Shown here in pieces: positions 47,074-58,574 of a DNA stretch of 64,000 nucleotides. The notes beneath the pieces were generated by a model. That model saw nothing but the letters and a program-made list of their open reading frames with translations. It did no database searches and had not been told where the DNA came from. Every line of letters starts with the position of its first letter. Positions within the stretch are counted from its first letter, which is position 1. The position numbers were made by a program, and so were the translations under genes. The stretch is from Ursus arctos (taxonomy: Eukaryota; Chordata; Mammalia; Carnivora; Ursidae): positions 46,383,833 to 46,447,832 of the forward strand of contig NW_026622764.1 of assembly GCF_023065955.2 (NCBI RefSeq), read 5' to 3'.

Positions 47074-48245
47074 AAAATTACAAACAGTCTTGTTCTGTTC
47101 TCTGGGCCATTCCTATTCCATACTTTGGGCTGTAATAATTCATACAAAATCTCATTTCTAATCAGAAGTTTAAGATGAGAGAAAATATGTGTGTGTGTAG
47201 TATTTAACCAAGACCCATATAATTCAGTTTCTGCTTATGTAATTATTAAAAGTCAAATACAAAAGAATTTTCATCAGTTTTACTCACAAGACAGCTTTGT
47301 CTCTGCCAATATCCTATCCAGACCAGTTTTTTTTAAAAAAGAAACAAACCATTCTACCTATCGCTTTACCAAAAAACACACTTTTTACACATTTTACATA
47401 GACTTTTGGAAAAGGATGTATAATTTACATTACTTTAGAAGAGGGCAACCCCCCTCCCCACCCCCCAAATCACCATGGTCTTCCTCTTAATAAAATGTTA
47501 AATGGCAAGTTGGCTGTTTGACACCACTACTCCAAACCAATTCTGGTAAAATTGTTTCTCATGATACACCCCCTATGTTGTTCCAGGTGAGACTTGGTCA
47601 AGAAAGGAAAGCAGTAAGATTTAGAAGATGCAAAGGAAGCAAAGATCATTACTCTTGGTACATTGAGGTATACAGGCATGGTGATAAATAGGGGCAACTA
47701 TAATGTGTTTCCTCTTATTTTAGAGCTAAACAACAACAGCACAGAACTGCTACTTAGAGCTGTTAAGAGTGACAGTTCCCTTAGAAGCAGCTGTTTTCAC
47801 AGAGAAGCAGTTTTTAAAAGTGGCTGCTTAAAGCTTTCTAAAAGGTTCTAGATCTTCACAAGCTCCACTCTCATGGTTATTTCAGCTTCCAGATATGCAA
47901 GGATTCTAAGACTTTCCTACAATTTCCAATTTGTCTCTCACTTCTGATTCTTCAGACAGCTACAGTGACCTTTACTCCAACTCTCTGGCTATCCCCCACC
48001 CGCCCCACCCCAGTTCCAGAGGTACACTTTCCAACTCCTCCTACATTTCAGGAAACTCCAATTTCTACACTCAATTTCTTGCTCTGAGAATACTTCTACT
48101 GAGTGATATATGCAATGACATATCCCTTTGATGTCATCAACGGATGTGAGAAGTTTTTTTTAACCATTTCATACTCCATATGATGTAGACTATAGAAGTT
48201 TATGTAGAACTGACAATAGACATTGGAGATGTCATTTATTGACTG
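47074..48245. other. Unique intergenic DNA
   Basis: Frames of 99, 62 and 66 codons (47191-47490, 47663-47851, 47931-48131) lack domains and splice context. C-rich runs occur at 47450-47467 and 47997-48010. No named repeat. Confidence 0.4.
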
Positions 48246-48259
48246 GCATATATAATAAT

Positions 48260-48440
48260 ACTAATTGGTAACATTTTTTGAGTTGTAACTATGGATGAGG
48301 CGAAGAGTAGAAACTCAACACAAGCCGTTATAGTGGATATAGTCAATATTCTCACTCCAAATGAAGAAATCGAGGTATAAAGATGGTAAGGTCAAAGAGA
48401 TGTTGCAAAATAGGAATTCAAATAGAATTATTCTAAAACT
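48260..48440 (+). repeat. MIR SINE (ancient)
   Basis: GAGTTGTAACTATGGATGAGGCG... TATTCTCACTCCAAATGAAGAAATCGAGGTATAAAGATGGTAAGG...GAATTCAAATAGAATT follows MIR order (TTGAGTGCTTACTATGTGCCAGGC... CATTTTACAGATGAGGAAACTGAGGC). Confidence 0.62.
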
Positions 48441-50365
48441 GAGCTATGTTATAGATATATATGGTAAGCTATTTCACAAAAACAACCACATGTAACCTAG
48501 TGAGACATAACATCTGGTAGCTTTGAATCCTTCCTTCACTATTTGTAGCTGAACAACTAGGAGCTATCATCTCCTGGCTTAATATCATCTGTTTGGGTTG
48601 GCAAAGATTTGGAATATAACAAAAAACCTGTGCTCCATAGAGGACATATTTATTTTAAAAGTCAAGACTACTCATATTTCTCAGACTCTGCCTAGAAAAT
48701 GAGCTGAAATGAAAAATAGTGCTGTCATATATAGAGAATCATCAATCTTAAGGTGGGTGCACATTTCCCTTTCCCAATAGAATGAAGCTGAAAGACATAG
48801 GTGAAAAGGGAAACCAAGTAAGTTCATCCTTTTCCTGGGTTATTAACCAAAAGTCATAGATTTCCCTTGAAAATGAGCTCACCTTTCCCAGTAGATTCTC
48901 CCATTCTTGTGTCCAGATCATTGCTTAAAGTGATAAACTGTAGGATTTAGTGACTCTGAAAGAGCTATAAACTTCTGAATATGCCCAATTTGTAGAATGA
49001 AATTATCACTGCCAGTAAGAGAATCTGTCTCATTTACTAAATCATATAAATATAAAATCACTAATTATTGGCACTCAAATAAAATGGTCTGTCATATTTA
49101 TTGGTTAATTACAGATTAAATGAGAAATTACCATCATCAAGCATTTCTATACTTATTAAGGAAGTGTCATTGTGCTAATTCCACAAAGTATGATATTTAT
49201 AGGTCTATAGATAAATATAGCAGGATTATAACTACATAATATAACCTGTATTTATGTATAACCTATAAAAGAATACTTTTATAGTTGAAAATTGAAGATG
49301 TGATGAAGTCATTTTGATAGATTCATTTGATAATTAGCCTACAGAGATAGAAAAAGACATATGAATAATGACTTAGACAATTAATTTCCTTTCTTCTTCA
49401 GGAAATAAAATATAGTATTAATATGTATCTATTTAAGTCATTTTCCAATACAATCATCTGCTGATAAAATAAACCCAGATTAAATAGATAATATGAGCAT
49501 ACTTTTAAAATAAATTATGAATAATGGTACCTATGCAAAAAAAATTTTTTAAATACATTTAAGATGAAGTTACTTATTATATCCTACCATGACCATATAT
49601 TTCATCCCATACATGTATTAGCCCTGTGCTATATTTTCTCTGTACTACATCTAAGTCTTTGAGTGATACCTGGGCTAACCCCTTGGTCATGCAGGCCAGT
49701 TCTAGGTCAAATTAATGGTCTGGAACTGCAACAAAGTCCTTACTTCCACTTGAAAATCATTTCGCTTTTCCTTCATCTACCTGCTCTCCCAATTTACGTA
49801 TTAGTTACTCAAAACCTTTGCCATTCTCCTCACACTATCCAGCCAGCCCTCTTTATTACCATGCCATTAGACGACCATATCTCCTTGCCATCAAGTGTAA
49901 ACTATTTCCAAGTGCTTATCCTTTCAACATATTTCTGTATACATTCTTACTGTCATAATCTCTTTAGTCTCAGAAGTGCTGGCTCCTCCTTCTAAGACAA
50001 GAAGCCCATCTTCCTGACTTCTAATGCCTATCTCTGGCCATCGTACCAAAAACGACTTGAATAATTATCATTTCCCTCTCTCTTCAACTTCTCTTTGTCT
50101 GGCAACTCTTTTCTATTACCTTATAAGCATATAGAAATGTCTTCCAATCCATAAAGTTTCCCCATGGTTTGGTTCTCATTTTCCCTATGCTCTTTCATTG
50201 CTGCTCTCACTATGCTTACCTATTTCAAAAAGAAATGCACCAGCAGAAAATATTTTCAAAGAAAATAATACATACACAAAATTAAAAAAAAAATAGTATA
50301 TATGTTTATAGTAAGAATAAGGAAAAAATTAATGTAATTGAAGAAAACAAGTACAAACTATGATT
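48441..50365. other. Mostly unique DNA
   Basis: A 110-codon forward frame at 49663-49995 has no recognisable domain. The pyrimidine-rich stretch 49740-50220 has the feel of an old repeat but I cannot name it. Confidence 0.4.
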
Positions 50366-50369
50366 CAAA

Positions 50370-50664
50370 AAATCATTCCTGAGGCGCCTGGTGTCTCAGT
50401 TGATTAAGCGTCTGAATCTTGATTTTAGCTCAGGTCATGATCTCAGGGTTGTGAGATTGAGCTCCATGTCAGGCTCCATACTCGGTGGAGTGTATTTGAA
50501 CTTCTCTCTCTCCTTTTCCCCCTTTCCCACCCCCCTGACACCACACTCATACATGGATGCTCTTTCTCTCTCTCAAATAAATAAATCTTAAAGAAAGAAA
50601 GGGGGTTGGGGGGGAATGAGGGAGGGAGGGAGGGAGGGAAAGAAAGGAAAGAAAGAAAGAAAGA

Positions 50665-50732
<68 letters not shown>

Positions 50733-50741
50733 CATTGCTGA
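50370..50741 (+). mobile_element. CAN SINE with expanded GGGA/GAAA tail, with TSD
   Basis: Body starts GGCGCCTGGTGTCTCAGTTG at 50383. It keeps CAGGTCATGATCTCAGGG, a CT-rich middle and CAAATAAATAAATCTTAAAG. The A-rich tail has become a purine microsatellite to 50730. The duplication ATCATTCCTGA (50372-50382) against ATCATTGCTGA (50731-50741) differs at one base. This proves that the 130-bp simple repeat lies within the inserted unit. Confidence 0.93.
50600..50730. repeat. (GGGA)n-(GAAA)n compound microsatellite
   Basis: GGGA units (50621-50638) followed by GAAA units to 50730. On the reverse strand it gives an open frame of repeated Ser-Phe-Leu, which is not a gene. Confidence 0.96.
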
Positions 50742-51808
50742 AATAAGAGAGTCCTGGAAAATACATATTGAAAGATCATTCTATTATTGGAGAAAATTGA
50801 CCCAGAAAGCCAACAATGAGACATGATGGTAAAATCAGTGAATTTTAAAGGGAAAGTAAATTTTCTTTGTCCTCCAGGCAAAAATATCAAGTCAAATACC
50901 TGATAGAGATAGTCAAATACTTGATAGAAGAGAAAATCAAATCATCGTCATAATTTTTGACAGCATCCTTTCATGCCAGAAGATAATAGCGTAACTTTTA
51001 AAAGACATTCAAAGAAAGGAAAGGTAAGCCAAAGATTTTATATTTATCCACAATATAAAAGCTGCAGACAAACTTTTATGAAGACACTTGAATCTTCTAA
51101 AGATTCTAGATGTCAGGGAATAATGAGCTCTTCTGAAAAGATTAAAGTGAAATTTGTTTTAAATAATCAGAAAGACTGAAGATATATCAACATAAACCTG
51201 CAAGTGAAAAGAAATATATCTTTACTTACAGAAATAGCAAAAAAATTCTTGCATGGTGTTTGAAATAGACTTGCCTCTAGGGATATTCTCAGGTATATAA
51301 ATAAATGATAGACACTAAGATATTTACCATTACCGTTACCTTCTCCAAAAACAAAACAAATATCATAGTTAGGAAAAAGTATAAATCTTTTATTCAAAAA
51401 GGTACAACTTCAATTAATTGAGTCTTTATTTTAAAATCTCAGGTAGTCCATGCTCATTCTTCATTCAACTATCCACTTTAAATTTTTTATGTCCAGAAAA
51501 TTTTAAACTATCACAAATTTGTAAGGCAAACTTTAATACTTTCTTCTAACAAAATATCATCAAATAAAATATAGGATTTGATATTCTCTCTCTAGCCAAC
51601 AGATCTGGTGAAGGGTGACAAAATATATTGAGATGTTAAAAATTCTGCATATTTCTGTTCTCCTCCTTCATTGTTCCTGGATTGCTTCAATTTTAATCAG
51701 CAACCATAATGTTTATGACAACAAAAGCTAGTACTTTACTTCTTAATAGTTAGCCTATTAAAGGTAATTGTAGGCTACTTAATAATTATAAATTCTATCA
51801 CACCAAAT
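50742..51808. other. Unique AT-rich intergenic DNA
   Basis: Frames of 68 codons (50973-51179) and 76 codons (reverse, 51167-51397) are unrecognised. Confidence 0.4.
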
Positions 51809-51810
51809 AA

Positions 51811-52029
51811 ACAAAAAGTTGTTTTTTGTTTTTGTTTTTTTAAAAGATTTTATTTATTTGAGAGAGAGAGTGATAGAACATGAGCAGTGTGGAAGGGCAG
51901 AGGAGGGGTAAAAGCAGACTCCTAGGCAGGGAGCTCCGCACAGGGTTTGATCCTAGGGCCCTGGGATCAGGACCTAAACCAAAGGGCAGATACTTAACTG
52001 ACTAAGCCATCCAGTGCCCCCACAAAAAG
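51811..52029 (-). mobile_element. CAN SINE, reverse strand, older, short TSD
   Basis: T-rich tail complement, AAAGATTTTATTTATTTGAGAGAG, GA-rich middle, GATCCTAGGGCCCTGGGATC, and a right end CTAAGCCATCCAGTGCCCC complementary to a diverged head. ACAAAAAG at 51811-51818 and 52022-52029 is the likely duplication. Confidence 0.9.
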
Positions 52030-52249
52030 GTATTTTTAACAATTATTTTCCTCCTTAGAATCTTTCTTTGAAATTTTTTATTTCAAATTGTAGTTTAGGA
52101 TAATGATTCTTAACAGGTTATTATTTAAAAAATATAGTTCCATGAAATATGATCAACTGAAGATTTTAGTTTTATAGACTCTACATACACACGAATGAGC
52201 ACATGTAAAAACTTTTTAAATCTTAGTAATGCCTATGCCCCAGTTAATT

Positions 52250-52440
52250 GTATTTCGCCAGTATCAGTTTTCTGGTTTGGGTACTCTACTATAATTAGGT
52301 AAGATACTACCTTTGGTGGAAGGTTGGTAAAGGCTATACATGGTATTATTTTTATATATATCTGTACTATTTTTGCAACTTCTTATGAGTCTATAATTAT
52401 TTCAAACTTAGAAGTTAAAAAGTAAAAAAAAAGTTTAAAA
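52250..52440 (+). repeat. Old L1 (L1M) 3' UTR end
   Basis: CAGTATCAGTTTTCTGGTTTGGGTACTCTACTATAATTAGGTAAGATACTACCTTTGGTGG... TCTGTACTATTTTTGCAACTTCTTATGAGTCTATAATTATTTCAAA then an A-rich tail. This matches the old L1 3' end in order and spacing. Confidence 0.82.
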
Positions 52441-52609
52441 CTAAAATTATTTATTATAGCTTATAAGTTACAACAGAAAACATTTTTTTAAAAAATTTAA
52501 TGTTCCTTTTAAAGGCATATTGATTCACTCCTTTTTTGTGTCCATCCATTAAAAAAAAAATCAGATCAAGGAAAAAAAAATTCTTGGAGTGGGGCAGTAT
52601 TTTCATTCA

Positions 52610-53110
52610 AATTCATTCATATCGAATTTATTCCCCTTTTCAGGTTAAGTTGACTTGGCACCAGCAAGACTAGCAGTTTGAAACTTTTTTGCAGCAGGTA
52701 CAGGTGAACTTGGGGTAGCTGCTCACTTTGACCCTGGAGACTCTGCAGACCAGAGAAAAGTCCCCTTTTAACCTGCAGACCCATCCTATGATCTGCAGGC
52801 AAGACTTGAGGATCCGCAGAGGGAGGCCATCTGCAGAAGTACACAACCTGATTTCTCTCTTGCCCCTTGTGTTTGTCTTAATTTTAAAGTGTCAAAGAAT
52901 GGGAGGACAGGTGATCTTATTTTGCTTGAGTGATCCTGAGTCATTACTTTCCATGTCCGGGAAGAAAACTTGGGCGCAGTGAGTAGTGTGACAGGCTCTT
53001 AGGAAACGGTTATGGGCTCAGCGCCCTTGTGGCGCCATCTTGTGTGATGTCCTGTGCAAACACGTGTGCCTTCTTAGGTGGAGCACCTTTGGCAGAAAAC
53101 TGCCACTCTC
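52610..53110. other. CpG-enriched segment, possible exon, retrocopy or LTR; unassigned
   Basis: Composition changes here from AT-rich to balanced, with about eight CpGs in 450 bp. Visible sites are CAAGATGGCGCC on the reverse strand (53031-53042, YY1-like) and CACGTG (53061-53066, E-box). A reverse-strand frame of 75 codons (52617-52844) contains Cys codons in other phases but no family I recognise. I considered a processed ribosomal-protein copy and an LTR and can support neither. Confidence 0.35.
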
Positions 53111-54235
53111 ATACATGGTTAGGATTAGTCAGGCAGTGAGGTAAGAACAGTGCCTTGCATGTGGGAAGAGGGGAAGAGGGTACTTTTCCAATATTGGCAG
53201 CTGTGTGGGACTCTAGCCAGCCCTGCTTTAGTGTGTCCACCCACACCCACTTACCCTACTCATTTTTTAAAGAATTCTCCAGTGAAAATAGAAATAAAAA
53301 TTTTATCTCCAATTTTAATAATATTACACAAAACAATATCCTATAAAAAGATGAAATTGAAATTTTACCAGAATTCCATGTGTCTTGTCCCATATAATTA
53401 AGACAGTTTTGTTTGCTTATCTAAATGTAAGAAAAATGTAGTGTATATAATAAAATGAGTGAAGTAATTGAATTCTTAATACATAGGGAAATTTCAAGTA
53501 TTTAACTTTTCTGCCCTATTTTTCAAATATTTTTTTTATTATTTAAGTTTATACTGCATGTCAGACATAGTTTTACTATTTTTTCCCACTGATCCAATAA
53601 CTAAACTAAAACAGTTTTCAAAAGAGTAGACATGCCAGTTCAGTTTAACCGTCGTACCTGTGGGCTCATGAAATGCATCCAGGTGGCAAAAAAAAGGTGC
53701 TTCCAAACTGCAATTTGTTTTAAAGCTAGTCTTGATTTTACCTTCAATTTAAGAAAAACACCTTACATTTTATAACAAAGTTGTAAATAAAACTGAAATA
53801 TTTTATATTTTATTTTCTTTGTGCTTAAACATATTCACCATCTTCTAAAGAGTGATCTATTGAGAGAGAAATCAATATTATAATATTTTCTAATCTCTGA
53901 TGATGCAATAGTTTTTGATTCTCTCAGTAGCAGTATTATTCATGAACTCTTTGAATAGATCGTTTCCTTAAGAAGTAGATTTATAATTATTATTGATAAG
54001 ATGTGTATAGAAACAAAAAAGTATTTTTATTATATAATTTTAATGTCCATTTCAGTCTCTCAGTTTAATTTCCACTAAGATTTCATGTGTTGTTAGTATA
54101 ATACTTTGTCTTACAAAGTGATCAATGTCTTCTGTTTCTATTAACAATTAACCTTTCAATTCAACTAGTTACATAAGATTCAATGTTACGGTACTCAATT
54201 TTATGATATGATCCCTATACTTTTAATATTGACTG
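53111..54235. other. Unique AT-rich DNA
   Basis: An 83-codon frame at 53150-53401 is unrecognised. No named repeat. Confidence 0.4.
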
Positions 54236-54238
54236 AAT

Positions 54239-54294
54239 AATGCAATGTAAATCTCTGATTTATAATATAATAAAGAATGCAATGTAAATCTCTG
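54239..54294. repeat. 19-bp direct repeat, 37-bp period
   Basis: AATGCAATGTAAATCTCTG at 54239-54257 and 54276-54294, separated by an 18-bp A/T-rich spacer. A partial tandem duplication, or a target duplication around a tiny insert. Confidence 0.9.
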
Positions 54295-54359
54295 CACAAG
54301 TAATATACACAAGTCACTGCATGTTGATGGGGAAAAGTGTAAACTTCTAATAACTTCTA

Positions 54360-54530
54360 ATTTCTTATGAGTGATAGGAGTTAAGCATTTATACTTCAAT
54401 CACATAACCTTTATGTTTTCTCATTTAGAAAAAGTAGAGCTAGTAGCACCTGTCCTGTCTAGCTCACAAAGATTATGTAAGGATCAAATGCAATAACATC
54501 AGAAACAAATTTGAAAAACCTTCTATTTTA
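54360..54530 (+). repeat. Possible MIR SINE (ancient)
   Basis: GAGTTAAGCATTTATACTTCAATCACATAACC..., TTTTCTCATTTAGAAAAAG, then GTAGCACCTGTCCTGTCTAGCTCACAAAG and GTAAGGATCAAATGCAATAA follow the MIR 3' order (CCTCATCTGTAAAATGGGG... TACCTACCTCATAGGG... GAGGATTAAATGAGATAA). Confidence 0.65.
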
Positions 54531-55305
54531 ATTAAATTCATGCTGCAGAGTCTGGTAGAGTATGTGAGAATTAAGAAAAAGCAAATCATAAAAGAACAAC
54601 CAATTGCTGTGTAACTGAACATCTTCTAGATGCAAACCACTGAAGTATGCATGTTAGAAGATGCAAATATTAGATCAATTCGTTTCTGAAAAGGCTACAC
54701 TGTAGAATGAATAATACAGTTAGAACTGTTTCCCTAAATGCCTTCATTACAAAGTCTTCTTTAATTATTCTCTCTCCAGTGATGTGATTGCTATTTACAT
54801 GGTTTACTGATAAATGTATATTTTTATAATATTTAAATATGCAAATATAAATAGGTTAGAACTCTGCTTATATTTCCAATCCTCAGTCTCATTCCAAAGC
54901 TTTCAATTTTTAACAAGTGAATTTACAGTTATTTATCCCTTCTATTTTCACCTCCTAACTCAAACTCTATTTGAAGCATCCTTAATTTTTCTAATTTTAA
55001 AATACCAAGCATGGAACCTAAAACTGCTGCAAAAAAATAGTCTTAACATAAAAATATCAGATACTAAGTTGTCAATAAAGGTTATATTAGCTCATCAGAA
55101 CTACCAATAAGCAGGCATAATTTCTACTGATAGTTTGCTCTAAATGCTTCCATGCACTTTTATATTTGTGCCTACTCCAAATATTTTTTACATTAATCAA
55201 AATCTTATTTCTAACTTGTTTTTGTGACTATATGCATTGTGCATTTTGTGACTACATACAGATGCAAAATTAAGACATGAAATTACTTTTATTCTTACCA
55301 TCCTG
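54531..55305. other. Unique AT-rich DNA
   Basis: A 98-codon frame at 54814-55110 lacks domains. Nothing else is recognised. Confidence 0.4.
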
Positions 55306-55309
55306 ACCT

Positions 55310-55424
55310 ATTTTTTTTAAGACCTTATTTTTAAGTAATCTCTACACCCAACGGGAGGCTCAAACTCACAACCCTGAGATCAAGAGTAGCATGCTCTTCT
55401 GACTGAGCCAACCAGCCACCCCCG
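55310..55424 (-). mobile_element. Short, old tRNA-Lys CAN SINE, reverse strand
   Basis: TTTTTTTTAAGACCTTATTTTTAAGTAATCTC, CACCCAACGGGAGGCTCAAACTCACAACCCTGAGATCAAGAG, GCATGCTCTTCTGACTGAGCCAACCAGCCACCCC. This is the tRNA-only, about 115-bp form without a CT-rich middle, which is an older carnivoran SINE subfamily. Confidence 0.9.
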
Positions 55425-55930
55425 ACTTAGTTTTTAATGTTTGAAAATAGAGATTAAAATTTACACCATATTTACATTAAAAATATTGTTTCCTAGCCTA
55501 CTTTTAATCATAAAATTGTTATCTACTCCATGCAATATATATGATCTCCCAATAAAATCAGAATAACCACATACTAGCCTATAGTGTAAGTGTGCCATGT
55601 TTAATCCAACCAAATACCAAATTAACCAAGTAAAAAACTTATAGCTAATAAACATTTGCAAAACTTATTTCGCCTCAATAGTAATAAAATGTACGATTAG
55701 TACTTAAAATGCTAATATGCTTCGCAACCTTGATGAAAATATGCAATTTTTAATTTTTAAGTGAGTCAGTGTCTCCCTTATTTATGTCCTTTGTTTTTTT
55801 GTTGAACAGTATAATACTGTATGTTTAATTTGATTTCTCTAACTTCCTGAAAATTTAGAAGATCAGCTTCAAAACAACAATCAATGGTAATGTGTGATAA
55901 ACTATACAGTGACAATGATCTGCTGTGTTT
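55425..55930. other. Unique AT-rich DNA
   Basis: A 66-codon reverse frame at 55461-55661 is unrecognised. Nothing else. Confidence 0.4.
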
Positions 55931-55934
55931 CTCA

Positions 55935-56070
55935 GTCTACAAAGTGCTTTAATATACACTATGCTATTTCATCACTCATGCCTTGCTGAGAATTATTGTT
56001 ATCCTATAAACTGATATAATGTTTAGAAAGATTGTATGGTTTTCATTTAGTAATACATGGTACTCTGGGA
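55935..56070 (+). repeat. MIR SINE (ancient), degenerate
   Basis: CTACAAAGTGCTTTAATATACACTATGCTATTTCATCACTCATGCC... ATTATTGTTATCCTATAAACTGATATAATGTTTAGAAAGATTGTATGG follows the MIR order ending in a diverged TATCCCCATTTTACAGATGAGG block. Confidence 0.6.
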
Positions 56071-56424
56071 TCATAGTAGAAAAACCAACAACAACCTACT
56101 GTCCTCTAAAATCTATTATTTACCTCTATAGTAACACATAGTTCGCCCAAGGGGAAAACAAATATACACACTAAATAAAATGACCTTATTAAGGAAGTGT
56201 AAGGGCAGTGTGTCATATGGGGTAAAATAATAAAATAACTGTAAAACATAAAAATATTATGTATTAAAGCCATAAAAAAGTCTGTTTAATATCACCTGAG
56301 CAGGAACAACAAAAAAATTTTTGACCGATATTTTAAAGACATAAGAATTTGGAGAATTGCAGGGAGACACGGTTCTTAAGACGGGATTAACAAAAAGAAT
56401 TTGGACTAATTCAAAAAGATATAT

Positions 56425-56855
56425 GTATTTATAATAGCCAAGATATGGAAGCAGCCTTAAGCATCCACTGCTAAATGAATGGATAAAGAAGATGTGGGGT
56501 GTGGGTGTGTGTATGTACATATGTGTATGTATGTATATACACATACACATACTATAGAATATTTCTCAGTCACAAAAAGAATGAGATCTTGCCATTTGTG
56601 ACAGCATGAATGGGCCTAGAAAGTATCATGCTAAATGAAAAAGTCAGATGGAGAAAGATAAATACATGATTTCGTTTATATGTGAAATTTAAAAAACAAA
56701 ACGAAAAGCAGAATCAAACCCATAAACACAAAGAACAGTGATTGTGCCAGAGGGCAGGAAGAGGGGCAAAATGGGTGAAATGGAGTGGGAGACAGAGGCT
56801 TCCAGCTACAGAAATTAGTAAATCATGAGAATAAGAGGTACAGCATGGGGTGGAG
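56425..56855 (+). mobile_element. Old LINE-1 ORF2 end and 3' UTR fragment
   Basis: ATAATAGCCAAGATATGGAAGCAGCC, CTAAATGAATGGATAAAGAAGATGTGG, a TG/TA-rich microsatellite at 56497-56552, GAATATTTCTCAGTCACAAAAAGAATGAGATCTTGCC, then the 3' UTR (GGAGTGGGAGACAGAGGCTTCCAG, AATCATGAGAATAAGAGGTACAGCATGGGG). More diverged than the L1s at 2.2 and 43.4 kb and with a different 3' UTR, so it belongs to an older subfamily. Truncated at both ends. Confidence 0.82.
56497..56552. repeat. (TG)n/(TATG)n/(CA)n tract inside L1
   Basis: Lies in the L1 ORF2 tail right after GATGTGGGG, the same position as the (TG)n in the L1 at 2.2 kb. Confidence 0.9.
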
Positions 56856-58520
56856 GAAGAAGTTTGGCAAGGCTGGGTGAATCAGCACTACAATGCAATA
56901 CCTAATGGGCTAAGCTTGAGAAGTAGAAAATACAGGGACAGATGAAGGTGAGCCTGAAGATGTTAATCCTTTGATTCAGCGCAACATTACTGTACAGAAT
57001 TATGCCTTGCAATATGATATTGTATATGTTGGCCAGAAAAGATAAAGACAGCTATGAATATTTGTATTTGCAGGCCTTGACCCATATTCATATATGTATG
57101 ATGGGCTTAGTTAACTTTTCTGTTATTTGCACAGAGTCGTTGTAAAGGGATTATTGTCCTCCTGTACTGAGAAATTCTGAAACGATCTGTACACGAGCAG
57201 AAGGAGCATTATCTCCCCCAGCACTGGGGACTATCATTAGTTTCAATAGCTTTAAAGGATATTTTTTTTTTCTTTTCTTCACCATTTCAACAAATGTCAA
57301 GAAAAAGGTGTTTCGGCTTTTACCCATCAAGTAAGTACTCAACACATTGTCATTACAACTGGTGACACTGTGAATACCTGAAGAACAAAGCTGAATACAA
57401 ATAACACCTAATGATTCACATTTATTAAAATGATTCCATCAGCCTTTTCTTTATTTTACCCAAGAACTCTTTCTACTATTCAGAAAAAAAAATCTGACAG
57501 GGTAGATAATAGCAATCACATGTCAGTGTTCTAGAAAGCCACTTCTTTCAGCTTCTTAAGAGAAAACCTGCCATTCTAGGAAACAAAACTGCTGTTGTGG
57601 TGTGGGTTTTTTTGTTTGTTTTTGTTTTCGGGTTTGTTTTTTGTTTTTTTTTTTTATGTTGGGAGACAGTTGTGTCATGTGATTTGGACCTCAGGAGCAG
57701 TGTAGAGTTGATCTCAAGAGAAGGCACTGAGAGGTGCTGGGACCATGTGTGACTGGTTTCCTGCAGGCTTGTATGCTTTTTATCTCACTGATTTTCACAA
57801 TTAGCCCCTAGGATTAGTTTGACTTGTAAAAGTCCTGAACTAAAAAGTTCCTTTTGAAATAGCAGTGTATTTTTTTTCTCTCATTTAAAGACTAGATTAT
57901 TCCCAACTACCATTTTTTAATGATTAATGAGCAATAATTAATTATTAATTACTGGGAGGAAAGATTACATGAATTTGCCTTGGGCTTGACAAGCTGTCAA
58001 GGATTCCTGCCAAGGCTGCCAAGCTTAGCAAGTTCCAGAGAAGGTGTGACACTGAACACTAAAAGTTAAGGAACATTTCTCAGAACTGGAGAAAAAGTAT
58101 GTGGACAACAACAACAAAAAATTTCCCCTAAGTTTGTTTTTGTCTCTTGCATGTGAAAAGGAAAAGAATGATTTGTTATTGTTTTTCCCTGTTAAAAAGA
58201 GTCCTATTAACTGCATATCATGTAAAAATTCTATGCAACTGTGCCCACAAGGAAATGATTTCTAAGAGCAATACCCAGAAAAGGGTCATTAATTATTCTT
58301 ATTTTTAAATATTTTCTATTAAATGAAAATAAATGTTTCTGCAAATAAACATTTAAAGCTATGTTTAGATTTGAAAAATCTCACGCTCGCTGATAGGTGT
58401 GTCTAAGACACAGGCAGAATTGGGGCTCTAGTGCATTAGTCACACTTTAAAATTTAATCTCTATATTCAAGATATGCTCAACTGAATAGAAAATGAGATA
58501 CTTTGCTATTCTGAGTAGGA
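56856..58520. other. Unique intergenic DNA with T/G-rich tract
   Basis: A low-complexity T-rich tract with single or double G interruptions lies at 57606-57656. Frames of 63-64 codons on the reverse strand are unrecognised. No gene supported. Confidence 0.4.
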
Positions 58521-58525
58521 GGAGC

Positions 58526-58574
58526 TTATAGCATGGGGACAGGACCTGTGAGCAGAAATAGCTATACTTGTGAT
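58526..58574. repeat. 49-bp dispersed direct repeat, copy A
   Basis: From TTATAGCATGGGGACAGG to CTATACTTGTGAT. It is 46 of 49 identical to copy B at 59574-59622; flanks do not match. Confidence 0.92.

Noticed and set aside
50443..50766. 107-codon reverse frame rich in Phe, Leu and Ser
   Set aside because: It is the translation of the GGGA/GAAA microsatellite and the adjoining SINE.
52617..52844. Possible processed ribosomal-protein pseudogene on the reverse strand
   Set aside because: Some Cys-containing phrases in an alternative frame recalled zinc-ribbon ribosomal proteins, but no consistent alignment, poly(A) tail or flanking duplication could be found.
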